64,000 nt of DNA from Wolfiporia cocos (lineage: Eukaryota > Basidiomycota > Agaricomycetes > Polyporales > Phaeolaceae): contig JACCLO010000005.1 in the NCBI GenBank assembly GCA_029448655.1, forward strand, positions 434,001 through 498,000, in the 5' to 3' direction. Made by a program: the position numbers and the translations under genes. Position 1 is the first letter of the stretch, and every line of letters begins with the position of its first letter. Shown here in pieces: positions 35,599 through 46,781 of the stretch. The notes under the pieces were generated by a model. It was not told where the DNA came from, searched no databases, and saw only the letters and a program-made list of their open reading frames with translations.

Positions 35599-38500
35599 AT
35601 GTCTATAGGCTCTCCTACTGCACCATATCAATTCCAACAACAAGCCCCTCGTGCAGACTCTCCCAGCAACGATACCGTACTTCCCAGTCATATCAAGTCT
35701 CCGCAGCACTCCACAGACCCGTTCTCTGCGGGCCCACAAAACTCCAACTCCAATCATCCGATGTATAACAGCATGAACAGCTCCCAGTTTCCTAGCGATT
35801 ACACACCCCTAGCTTCGGCGGAGTCCGACGCTCTTAATTTTCATCCTAAAGCTAACGGATTTGGCTCACCCCCGTTCAGGACATCGACGTCCTTCAACCC
35901 GTTCCCTTCGCGCAGCCGTCAGAACACAGTACCCTTTCGCGAGACCTCGTCGTCTTTCAATAACGCATCTTACCCGCTCAATTCAACGGACCTATACAAC
36001 GGTCAAGGCACGCAAGCTCAGACCACATCTTCGTTTGGATTTGACGGCATTCACCACCCGAGTCGTGCACAAGACTTCTCTGGCATGGGTGCTCAAGCGG
36101 CCCTTGCGTTTGCGGGGAACGGTGTTTCGCAGAATAAGGCAATGTCCTTCCCTGCGGAAGCGTATCGGACGATCGACCCTGGGGTCGTGAGCCCGCAAGG
36201 GATGGCAACCACTCCGCTTCCCCTGCATCAGGCCGGCGGACAGCAGCCTTTCGGAATGGCGCACACGCTAACTCATCCGCACCAAACCGCACTGTCCGCA
36301 CAGACACAGTTTGGATCCACTTTACCCACCGCTGCATCTGGGCCTGGAATGGGTGGGCAGGGAAGTTCACTTGCGGGCGCCCCAAGTATGACCCATGGGA
36401 ACGGTACTGCGCCGACCCAACAGCAGGAAGAGATCTCGACCATATTTGTCGTGGGCTTCCCGGACGATATGCAGGTATGTCGTGACTTCCGCAGCAGCTC
36501 TACCTCCAACGTCACCAATGACTGATATCGCGCCCGCTTTACGTACCTTAGGAGCGCGAGTTCCAGAACATGTTCACTTTCTCGCCTGGGTTCGAAGCGG
36601 CTACGCTCAAGATCCCCACCAAAGACAATACGGCGTATGGTTTCGCTGGGGCTCCCACGGGGTCCAACGCGCGCCTCCAGTACCCCGGCTCCAACGATCC
36701 GTACAATATCGTGACGGTCAACCAAGGCGGTGTTGTTGTGGATGGTGGGCGAGACGGCCTCACGACTTCATGGCCTGCCGTTGCGCCGGACGAGAGTCAC
36801 TTCGTCCATAACAACATCCCTGTGCAACCCCCGCGCAAGCAGATTATCGGCTTCGCGAAATTCCGCACTCGCAAGGAGGCTTTGGAAGCACGTGACATTC
36901 TACAAGGCCGACGGGTTGACATCGAGAAAGGCTCCGTGCTCAAGGCCGAGATGGCGAAGAAGAATCTGCATACTAAGCGAGGCCCAAATGTCCCGGGCAT
37001 GCCACCTCTTGTGAGCGGCGGGGCGGGATCGCTGCCGGAGACGCTGCCGCATTACTCAGCGTTGAACGGGTTTGCGGGCCTTTCGAATGTTGGCGCGAGC
37101 GAGCCCTTTACACAGCGAGAGAGGGAGCTCGGTACCATTGGTGCCATGGGAATTGGCATTCAACGCAGGGAGAGGATGGTGAACCCGAGCGAAGATGAAG
37201 CCCGACGCATGGATATGGCGCTCACCGGGTCCATGGGCCTTAGTGTTATTGGGCCGCGTGGGGCGCGCGAGCGCGCAGAGGAAGACGAGCGGGAGCGGAA
37301 GCGCAAGGAAGAGAAGGAGGTGATACGCCTTCGCCAGAATTCATATGCGTTCGAGGCGTTCCATTCCGTGCCGCAGCAGATGGTGCGCCAGGGCACGAAC
37401 TCGGTGCTGTCTGCCGAGAACGGCGCCTTCTCCAACGGCGCGATGTCGCCGCCTGCGATACAAAGCGTGTCATCGCAGGACTCGAATGGACCAGCCACGA
37501 GCCCGTGGGGCAACCTCCGGGACATAGGGCACAGCGCTGTCTACAGGAAAATGTCAATGCCCATCCTCTCGTCGACGCTCCCGCAGCGCCCGACCTCTCC
37601 GCCTTTGCAGTCCCCGCCGGCCACTTCCTTCGACCCGATGACTGCTATGTCCTCTGCTCCGCTCTCGGCGTCGAGCCAGAACGGCAACGCTCTACTGGGG
37701 AACAGGAGTGCACCCTTCTCGCCGCAATCTAACTCGTCGTCGCTGCCGAGCCACCCGTCGCTCCCTACGCGCCCGCGCCCCTTCTCTCCGAGCACGGAGC
37801 AGCAGCCGGCGCAGCCTGCTGGGTCGTCGCAGCCCAACTCGAGCGCCTCGAGCGCGAGCGGCTCGCAGAGCGGGCATGAGGAGGAGCTGTCGCGATCGGT
37901 GGCTGCCCTGGCAGTGAACACCGATCAGGGCACGACGTCACCCCAGTTGCCCTCCCCCGCATCTGGCAGTTCAGGCACGGGGCGCAACCCCGGCGATCAG
38001 AATCCACCGGTAGGTCTTGTGCAGCCCGGTCGCGTGCGTGGCGGCTCATGAATTTGTCCAACAGATTAACACGTTATACGTGGGCAACCTGCCCTCGTCT
38101 CCCGGTGCTGGCGGTCTTCCGCTGAACCATTTGGAGGACCGTCTGAGGGAGTTGTTCTCAAAACGCCCCGGCTACCGCAAGCTTTGCTTCAGGCAGAAGA
38201 GCAACGGGCCGATGTGCTTTGTTGAGGTACGACGCTGCTCAGCTGTATATGGAATTTTGCTGACTATCTGTCTCAGTTTGAGGATGTAAACTACGCGACT
38301 CAGGCGCTCCGTGAGCTGTATGGCAATACGCTCGGCGGTTTGGTGAAGGGGGGCGGCATTCGCCTGTCCTACAGCAAGAACCCGCTTGGAGTTCGCACGC
38401 CTACCAGTGGCGGTAACGGTCACAGCCTGCAGCTGCAGCAGGCGCTCACGTTCGGGCAGTCCCTCAACGAGGCGTTTGCAACGCGGCTCAACGATCCCGA

Positions 38501-38831
38501 TGTGTGCAGGATTGGACGTCGCGACACTTCGGGCATGACATCTCCCACGTCTTCTTACTACCACCCAACATCCCCTCCTCCGCCTCGTTTCATCTCGCCG
38601 CCGCCTTCGGGGCCGTTCACGAGTTCTATTGCGAGCCCGACGGCGTTCTCGAGGACGAGCTCCCAGGGGTTCGGCCTGGCCGCGAATGGCACCGGCTCAT
38701 TCTCTCCTTTCGGCATCTCTCCATCGCATTCGACGATACCCGATCAGCCCACTGCTGACGCCAACAACGATCCTGTCGCACATAGTTTGACCTCCATTAC
38801 ACCCAACATAGAGGCCAGTCGTGCCGGTTGA
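35599..38831 (+). CDS. Whi3-type RNA-binding protein, N-terminus unresolved
   Basis: Exons ..36474, 36552-38009, 38065-38226 and 38277-38831 are in phase and give 1016 residues from the first in-frame ATG at 35599; coding probably extends further 5'. A long Ser/Pro/Asn/Gln-rich N-terminus precedes a first RRM ([21 protein letters not shown] .. [18 protein letters not shown]), which carries a ~60-residue insertion. A further disordered stretch with a charged coiled-coil ([19 protein letters not shown]) follows. The second RRM ([14 protein letters not shown] .. [16 protein letters not shown] .. [16 protein letters not shown]) is the well-conserved Whi3 domain. Whi3 binds mRNAs such as G1 cyclins in condensates and affects cell size and polarity in fungi. 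The low-complexity content fits a condensate-forming protein. Confidence 0.85.
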
Positions 38832-39353
38832 TGACCGCAGTTCAACGCAATTACTTGCATGTACCCCACTATATGAGCAACATCCTCCATCTCTCAAGTG
38901 CATATTTACTCGGTTACAATCTCGTTGATAGTTCGGACGCTTCCAGACCCATTCGCAATATCCTCGCCGCAAGATTCTTCACAATACACTGGTTTCGCCC
39001 ACCAGGTCCATTCCCTACCGAATTATTTGTTCTAATGTCTCCCGTGTTCGACCTTTGTTCTCGTGCACCGTCTACCCTGTTTTTATACGTTAGCACTGAT
39101 CCCCACCTCGTGTCGCTCTTGCATACATTGCATTATATGCTGTTTGGCTAGTCTCCATGAGGGTACACTCGCGCTGGTTCCGTTCGCCACTATATGTATA
39201 CTACTAAGTATCTACCGAACTTTTTTCCGACATTGTTGGACAACCAAAATGCATTGATGCCGATTCTACAAGAACATGCAGGATGGACTCCATATGAATG
39301 TCGGAACCTTTGTGCCAAACCATACAACATTATTAGATTAGAAAGGTCTACAG
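38832..39353. other. Intergenic between convergent genes
   Basis: About 520 bp of AT-richer sequence form the shared 3' flanks of the Whi3-type and PP4-subunit genes. No gene is supported. Confidence 0.6.
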
Positions 39354-42300
39354 TCAGCCATTGTCCCCTTCCTTCGTGCCAGGATCTGAAAACGCGGCGG
39401 GCGACGACGACGCCACGGCGGCACCCACTGCACCAAACTTCAATTTGATCTTTTTAGGACCCTCCTCCCCAGGCTTTGACAGGCTCGCTCTGGCCGCGTG
39501 CGAGCCCTCCAGGCTCTCCTTCGCAGGACTGCCTCCAACGCTTGGTCGCTTGCCTCTGTTCGCCAAGCGTTCCAGCAGCTCATCATCCTCGTCTTCTCGT
39601 CGCCTCTTTCCTGCAGCAGCAAGGTCTGGCGGTTTCGAGGAGGATGGACCGGCACTGAACAGCTGCTCCAGCAGGTCGTCCTGTTCGTCCGGAGGATACG
39701 ACGGCTCAGGATTGGACGGGGGAATCTGCTTGTGAGGTATGCGTGGGCTCGCGGGCGGTCCGTCGGAAGGCGTGGGAGACGCAGAGAAGTAATTGCTCGT
39801 TGTGGCTGCCCCTCTGCGCGGCAGTGATGGAGGTGACGGGTCGTCAGAGCTGTCCACTTGACTGAGTTCAGCAAGGTCGCCGTCATCGTCATATGGGACA
39901 AGTGCACTGAGCGGCTGTGGCGCGGGAGGTTGATGTTGCTGTCTCGTTATCCGTACAGGCACGCTCATGCCGCGTAGCCTCCTACGCTTTGGCGGACCCC
40001 CTCTTAGCGGCACTGAGACAAGCGGGGGAGCGCTGTCCTCCTCGTCATCGTCGTCAGCATTGAAGTAGTCCTCCTCTTCTGCCTCGAGAAGTTTGCCCTG
40101 CCCCCACCGCCGTGGGCCGTTTGGTACAGGCCTACATGAATGTCAGAATAAGCTCGAGTAGCAGGCGCGGCGACATACTGCTCAATCGCCTTTTCTTCCG
40201 GTGGTGGCGGTGCGATGTTTATCTCCCAACGACGGATGAGGCCCTGGAAGCGTGGGCCTCCTAAAGGCGTCTCAGCGAGCTGCCGGATCTTAGCTCCATG
40301 GCGGGTCATGCAGTGATGGATAGCCTCCTTCACATTTTCCTAATCATACGAAGATGCGTCAATGATGATGTGAAGGGTGTCAACGAAACTGGACACACCC
40401 TCCGCAGGCATTCGAAGAACTCCTGGCACGATGCGGAGATGAGATTGTCCCGCCGAGATTCAAGGAGTGTGAGATCAAGGATCGGCTCGAACACATCGAA
40501 CTTGATGAGATGTTTGAGCATATTTGGATTGTGCAATTTGACGCAGGTGCGGAAGAAGCGAAACGCGGCTATTGCGACAGTGAACAGGGCACCGGGCTAT
40601 GATGTATCTCACCGACATACCTAGACGGAGGTGCTTATCCTTAGCTCGGAGCAACGTAGCAATGCGGGTTGACAAGTTAGAGGAAAGAACGAAAAAATGA
40701 CTTCGGAACGAGTGTTGCAGAGTGAAACTAGCTAAAAGATCGCATAGATAGAGGTATAGGTTCGCCCTTTCGCGCGATATTGTCAAGGGAGAGTCTAATA
40801 TTAGAACAATGAGTGTCTTCCACGCCGACAACCTGTGCGGCGCAACTTACTGGATTTGAAGTCAGGAACGTCTTCGAGAGGCCGGAACAGGGAGTCCACG
40901 CATTGTTTGTAGAAGTAATCCAAGAACCTCTCAACTCCCGGATCATCCTTGTTATTACGTTGCATCGCCTTCACAGTCATCGCCGGCTACGACAGCGAAT
41001 CGAGATTCGATCAGGTCCTTCGCTTGCAACGGATCAAGAACTCACGTGGAGGTCGTTCGCATCTCCCTGGATCTCCATCAGCGTCCGCAACGACTCGCCG
41101 ATCTGGCTCTGCACGGCGAGGTCGCGACTTCGGACAAGCAACCTGCACAACAACGCCAGGAAGGTCTCCTTCTCCACTATCTTCTTCCCATTCGCCTTCT
41201 CGCGCTCCATTGCGCCCAGCTGCTTCAGCACGTGACCGCGTACCCCGTTCAGATCATGGTCGAGCAGCGCGGTGAGGATCTCGCCCGCAGCGGCGATCAT
41301 CTGTTTCCCGTCCTCGTCGGACTCGGGTTGTGAAAGCGCCCATTGCACGGCGAAGAGAATACCACGGTCCACGAGCGTCCGGAAGAGCGCTATGCGCGCG
41401 GGAAGCTGCACGTTCTTGCCCATGACGCACAGCTGCTGGATGAGGAAGACGACCTCGCGCCGACGTATAAGCTCGGCGTGCGAGGGTCCTCGCGTTGGCG
41501 ATGCGCTGCCGCTTGCGCTACTCGGGCGGACGGTGCCGTTCGCTTTCCCCTCGGGTGAGTCGACATCCATCTTGTCCTCCGCGTACTTCTGCACCTCCTT
41601 GCCTTTGTCAAGGCCCAGTGCGGTAATGAGCTCTGGGTCAAGGAATATCCCAACGACCTCGCGCAAGAATGTGGGGTCATTTTGGACATGCGAGATAATG
41701 TCGATTTGGTTGTAGATGATCGCGGAGTTAAGCACGTTGAACGTGGAGTCGTCGATCGCGCGAGCAAGCACGACGTCCTTGAGGAACTGCAGGCGGTAGG
41801 TGTAATGCACCTTCTTCTGGATTGTCTCGTCGCGGATTGGGATGGGCTGGTGGAAGTGAGACGTCTGGCGCAGGAACTCACGGTAGTTCGCCTTATGCGT
41901 CGGGAACTCGGGGTCGTCTGCGAAGCACCGGCGGTCAGATGGCTCGCATACACACAGGTAGATCATCGCGACGGACATTCGAGCATCCCAACTACCCCGA
42001 GGAAGAGCTCGTCGTCCAGGATGTGCTCGTACAGGCTGGGTTCATTCAGCATCACTAGCGTAGGTCATTTCAGTAAGCTAGGCGCGTCAAGCGACGGGGC
42101 AACTCACATATTGCCTGCATACATGTGCACAGAGCATGGAGATGATGTAGACTTTCCAGATACTCCGCCTGGTACAGCACAACAATCATCGCCTTGATAT
42201 ATTCCTGTACTTCGGTATGAGACCTGTAGACGGCGTTCATCTGTGTGGTTGATGCTCACCTCCGATATAATATACTCGCATATACGCTCTTTGAACGCAC

Positions 42301-43229
42301 TTGTCTGAGCGAGTATCTTGATAGCCCTCTCGATGTCACCCATTGTGCCAAGCTCCGGGTGTGGCAAACGTCCCGTGCGGATTAGATAGGCTGTAGCGGT
42401 TGTGCCGATCGACGGGTCGGACTCCAGCAGCGGGGAAGAGGAGTGCATATTGTTCTCATCTACCGTAACACGCAGATGATTATGAATGAGGGGAAAGCAG
42501 AAGAGTTTAGGATGCGCCACTGACCTCCCGTGGCCATGCGTCTCTGCACTTCTAGTATGAAATGCCATACCTCAGCACAACCCTCCGCATCCTGGAAGCT
42601 CAGAGCGTAGTCCACTCCGTTTGGCTCGGTCCACACGATCAGCGTATCTGTATGCGATGCACTACTTGAATTCCGCATACAGTACATACACGGGCTTATC
42701 GCACACCTTGCTGCCGCTGATAGACGTCGTTCGAGCGAATTGTAGTGGACAAAATGATCTTGTCAAAGTCAGTCTCGGCACGCGCGACGATGAGGGCTTC
42801 CGAGTCCGTGAAATCGCCAAAGCAGAATGCGGTGCCCTGGTCTATCCAGCGCGAGGCGATGAGCTCGTAGACCTTGACGCGCTTGAGATCATGGTTGTCC
42901 TCGTCGCTCCACTGGTTCATATCATCGCCAGTCGCGGCCATGTTCGGGTCACGCTCGGCGTCAGCGACCTCTAGCAGGTTCTCCTCGCCCTCGGCGGGCG
43001 CGCCGGCCATCTCGGTATCCGCGGCGGCCTCCTCGCGCTCGAGCTGCTTCTGCATTCCGTTGACGCGTCCATTGGCCTCGCGAGACGCAGCTAAGGGCGA
43101 GCCGCCGCGGGAAATTTGGGCGGGCTCAGTTGGTGGGGACGATGGTTGCTGAGCGGGCGGGCTTGGCGACGGGACGACGCCCGGGTCGGTCGGTTCGGTG
43201 GCAGAGCGTGCAGCATGGACGCTGCTCAT
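39354..43229 (-). CDS. PSY2: Protein phosphatase 4 regulatory subunit 3 (Psy2/SMEK/Falafel)
   Basis: Eleven exons (43229-42707, 42647-42525, 42459-42260, 42204-42108, 42054-41977, 41917-41046, 40986-40851, 40794-40621, 40568-40399, 40339-40136, 40097-39354) give 1106 residues. After a disordered acidic N-terminus comes a PH/EVH1-like domain (RVKVYELIASRWIDQGTAF .. DTLIVWTEPNGVDYALSFQ). The SMK-1/DUF625 domain follows (EYIKAMIVVLYQAEYLESL, LGVVGMLEYDPEFPTHKANY, FLKDVVLARAIDDSTFNVL), then ARM-like repeats (NNKDDPGVERFLDYFYKQC, RERANLYLYLCDLLASF). A charged tail ends in PKKIKLKFGAV. The subunit guides PP4 to substrates in DNA-damage recovery, gammaH2AX dephosphorylation and nutrient signalling. 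The N-terminal extension of about 100 residues before the EVH1 fold is longer than in yeast. One intron (40135-40098) is only 38 nt. Confidence 0.93.
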
Positions 43230-43598
43230 GACAGGGAGACCGTGCCCGCGAGGAAGACAATCTGTGCGGCGGGCGACAATGCGGCCGGGGGCAGGTGGAG
43301 GCGTTGGCGAAGGTGGTGCACGCGTGCACGCGTGTTTTCCGCTGTTTGCAGCTGCTCTCTGCTCTCCTCCGCGTCTGTCACGCTGCGCGGCGCCGTGTCG
43401 TGCTCTTGCGCTCGCTCGCTCGTCGGCGTCGGCGTCGTGTCGAGGGCTCAGGCCGTGTGGAACACGCGTGCATCGCGCGCCGCTCGCAATCTGTGTCTCG
43501 CCTGCGACGCTGCAACGAGGCGACAGACCACCCGGCTAGCCGCGTGCCGACGGAAGCTAAACGGCACTTTGGGTCGTCTCGATATCAGGTCGCTCACA
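43230..43598. promoter_or_regulatory. Shared promoter of the PP4-subunit and EVE-domain genes
   Basis: 369 bp lie between two divergent ATGs. The interval is GC-rich (runs such as gtgcacgcgtgcacgcg near 43,320) with no TATA box, consistent with a housekeeping bidirectional promoter. Confidence 0.45.
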
Positions 43599-44853
43599 AT
43601 GTCGCCGAAGCACTGGCTCATGAAGGCCGAGCCCGACTCGCGCATGGTCAAGGGCAAGGACGTAAAGGTCGGTCGCATGTGTGCCGCCGCTGCGCATCAC
43701 GGAGGTAATGGGGGTCTATCAGTTCAGCGTGGACGACTTCGAGAGCGTCGGTACGACCCCATGGGAGGGCGTACGGAATGCGGAGGCAAGGAACCTCATG
43801 AAGGAGATGAAGACTGGCGACAAGGTGAGCAGGTCGGCAACAGGTTGTGCACGTCGCATGACCGCCGCGTCGCCAAGGTGCTCTTCTACCATTCCAACTG
43901 CAAGACTCCGGGTGAGCAACCCGCTACTACATCCGCCTTCATTGATTCAACACTCCGTACAGGCGTCGCAGCCTTCGCAGAGGTACTCTCTCTGCGCCTA
44001 TCTGTAACAGGTCGGCTTATACTTGAAACATCAGGTGTCCAAAGAGGCATATCCTGATTGTGAGTAGTCCGGTGTCAACTCGCACCGTCATCTAACGACC
44101 TCAGGACTATTGAGACACAGCCTGGGACGTGTGAGCTCTCGTCTTTCTTGCAAGCTGTTGTCCCTCTCACACACCTCCATCATCCAGCTCACACCCTTAC
44201 TATGACCCCGTACGCTCCACTACCACCTCCATTACCCGCTTGACGCCTAATACGCCCACAGAAAACGGAGCAGACCAACCCAAAGTGGCACATGGTCGAC
44301 GTCACTTTCGTCGCCCGGGCTCCACATTTCGTGCCCCTGGCTCTGCTCCGGCAGATTGCTGCCGCCCCTGCAGACGCGCCTCCGAGTGGAGTCGGGTACA
44401 TCGGCGCGGACGGCGTAAATTCCATCAAGCGTAAGCATCGCCCTCTGCTCTTGCTACAAACATGCCTTCTGAGAGTTTTGACAAATTACCGCGGGACCAG
44501 AGATGGCGCTGGTGACTCGGGGGAGGCTGAGTGTGCAGAGAGTGGAGGAGAAGACGTGGAGCGTGATAGAGATGCTTGCGGAAAGAGGAGGATGGGAAGA
44601 CTCTGGGGCTGCCACCAAGCCGGCGAAAGCCGAAGTGGACAAGAAAAAGAAGGCTCCTGCTGCGAATAAAGGCAGAAGAAAGCCCGCAAAGAAAGGAAAA
44701 GAGGATGCAGGGGACGTCGCTGATGAAGATGTCTCTGAGGAGGAGAAAGAGACTGCTGCTGGCAAGAGCTCGAAGCCCGCCCGCAAGCGTAAAGCAGATG
44801 CGGTCGACCCAGATTCAGCGACCTTGCGTCGGTCGACTCGTACGAGGAAGTAA
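43599..44853 (+). CDS. EVE-domain protein, THYN1-like
   Basis: Nine exons (43599-43667, 43723-43824, 43878-43911, 43963-43982, 44035-44059, 44115-44130, 44188-44209, 44262-44430, 44501-44853) give 269 residues. Five of the exons are 16-34 nt. The EVE (DUF55) domain fills residues 1 to ~170. Its typical elements are HWLMKAEPDSR, FSVDDFESVGTTPWEGVRN, a LFYHSNCK strand, GVAAFAEVSKEAYPDYTAWD, and PKWHMVDVTFVARAP. The family binds modified bases (5-methylcytosine derivatives or modified RNA) in a PUA-like fold. The C-terminal ~90 residues are Lys/Glu-rich (KKKKAPAANKGRRKPAKKGK, KPARKRK), which suggests nuclear localisation and nucleic-acid contact. The protein is shorter in the core than bacterial EVE proteins but close to eukaryotic THYN1 (~225 residues) plus a basic tail. 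Confidence 0.9.
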
Positions 44854-45551
44854 GTCGGACATAGCCTGGCGATTGTTTGTACTGCAGTGACGATCTGTAT
44901 GCACTGTGTGATTGATATCTGCTGTTCACCGTAGAGGAGAGAGTCCGCTTTGACCGACTAATAAGAAATTATACAATAAGCCGTGAGCATGCATGGCGCA
45001 ACCACAATCATCGAGTGCTATATCACATCATGCATCACGAACGTCGATCGTGATCGAATGAGTTCTCAATCTCATGATCGGACTCACGGAGCTCCCGCTG
45101 TAACATGAGGCTACCAAGCGCTATACTATACCACGCCACTTGGAAAAGTGCGCCATTCAGATCAACTTGTGAACGCTTGCTGAGCTGGCATAGATCTTGC
45201 AATCGCAGACTACAGCTTTGAGGCTCATCTGCTGCCGTCAGTGTTGTGAAACATGGCGCGCGAGCAGTAGGATATTTGGACATCAAAGAACCCTTCAACT
45301 AGCTCTACTCTACACGGATTAGCTGCAACTGTCGGTCTCAAGCGTCTGCTTGTCCCAGGGGCATCAGGAACAAGCCGTATGGGTCATGTGTGGCGTTTCT
45401 GCGGTGTTAATTGTCAGACGACTGGCAATGCCGTAATCTCTTGATTTGGTACACAATGGTAACAACGTATTAGGTACATTCGTATTGTCACAGACAGAAG
45501 CTAACACTTTAACAATCACATGTCCTTCCGACAGTGCCCATGGATTCCCAC
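44854..45551. other. Intergenic between convergent genes
   Basis: 700 bp with small unsupported ORFs (at most 87 codons) on the minus strand. I see no gene or RNA. Confidence 0.55.
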
Positions 45552-46627
45552 TCACTCGCTGGCCGGTAGTACCCTCTTCAGCCACTCTCTCAAATCGCGC
45601 AGTTCCTGATTGCTCGTCGAGTGTGGCATGTCCTCATACGTGTTGAATATGATCCCGCCTCGCTCCGGCGCCGCATGATCACCCTGGGGGACTTTGAGGT
45701 CGTTCTTGAGGAGATTCACTGACCGGACACCGAAGTCGATCTCTATGAGTGGATCGTCTTCTCCATGGCCCCAGAACATCGGGGTCTCAATATTCCGTGG
45801 GGTCGCCATCTGATCGTCGACAGGCGTGAGATGAATGTCATTGCAGTACCGCCGAAGGCATGCCTACCGTCTTGATCTTGCGCATGAGTGGGAGCCAGGC
45901 GCTGAGCATGGTGACGCCGCCAAGCTTGCGCTCGGACGTGAGCGCCGCGAGGAGGCTGATCGTGCCGCCCTGGCTAAAGCCGCCGAGGACGATGCGTTCG
46001 GTGGGGATGCCCGCGTTGACCTCCGCATCGATGAGTTTGTTGAGCTGGGCGATGGCGCGCAGCATCCCCGCCTCGTCCTCCTGCTCTTTCCCCTCAAAGT
46101 CGAGGATATCAAACCTGCATGTCACAGATAGCCGATCGCGGGTTAGTACAATCGCAGCGGCGCCACGGTGGAAGCGCTACCATGAGGGCATTTCCGTGCC
46201 CATGTTCGCGGTCACTCGCATGAGGGGACTTGCGGAGGATGACGACAGCGTCAGGATGCGGAAGCGATGCGTGCATCATACCGCGAACTGGGTGCTCACG
46301 CGTGAGGAAGGACCCATTTGATATGGCTCAGGCCGGCATCCATGCTGAACATGTCCGCAACAGGCTTCCACCCGTGCCCAGAGTCGCCTAGTCCCTGCGG
46401 GACGGTGAGACGCAATGCATTGAGCGACGATCGCGGCTCTGACGTACATGCACGAATATAACTGTTGCAGTGTGCTTCGCCCGCGGGTTCACGGTGAGGA
46501 ACTTGAGCGGCTGCAGGGCGGTCATAGCGGGTACGAGTGGGCGAGAGATGTAGAAATAGAGTGAGCAGACGGCGACGGCGATGGAAACGAGCACGGAGAG
46601 GTTGAGCACAAGACGGTCGGGGAACAT
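45552..46627 (-). CDS. Acyl-protein thioesterase (APT1/lysophospholipase family) with N-terminal membrane anchor
   Basis: Five exons (46627-46448, 46394-46300, 46228-46181, 46114-45868, 45809-45552) give 275 residues. The alpha/beta-hydrolase core is complete. The oxyanion-side HGLGDSGHGW is rebuilt across intron 1. The nucleophile elbow GGFSQGG carries Ser155, the acid is in GHGEDDPLIEI, and the His is in DMPHSTSNQE. Known APT enzymes remove palmitate from Cys residues of Ras and G-alpha proteins or cleave lysophospholipids. Unusually, the model begins with a ~20-residue hydrophobic segment (LVLNLSVLVSIAVAVCSLYF), giving a predicted signal anchor absent from the soluble ~230-residue APT1s. 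An internal ATG at 46525 (MTALQPLKFL) would give the classical soluble form. The start lies only 154 bp from the divergent TRM10 start. Confidence 0.9.
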
Positions 46628-46781
46628 ACCGGGGACCTGCAAAATCACGCGAGATCCTATTTTTGATCGGACGAAAGGGCAGCTGCGGCTGCGGCCGCGG
46701 GCGCGAACTCCGAGATCGTCACTTTGATTCGACCGGCAGTGCACGCACGCCTGTGGCGACTTTTGCCAGCCACAAATCAAG
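46628..46781. promoter_or_regulatory. Compact bidirectional promoter (thioesterase / TRM10)
   Basis: 154 bp separate two divergent ATGs. No TATA box is visible, and there is a GC-rich ctgcggctgcggccgcgggcg block at 46,682-46,702. The intergenic length is too short for two independent promoters of usual size. Confidence 0.5.

Noticed and set aside
43116..44057. 313-codon plus-strand ORF
   Set aside because: Spans the promoter and the first introns of the EVE gene in a different frame; the spliced model gives a clear domain instead.
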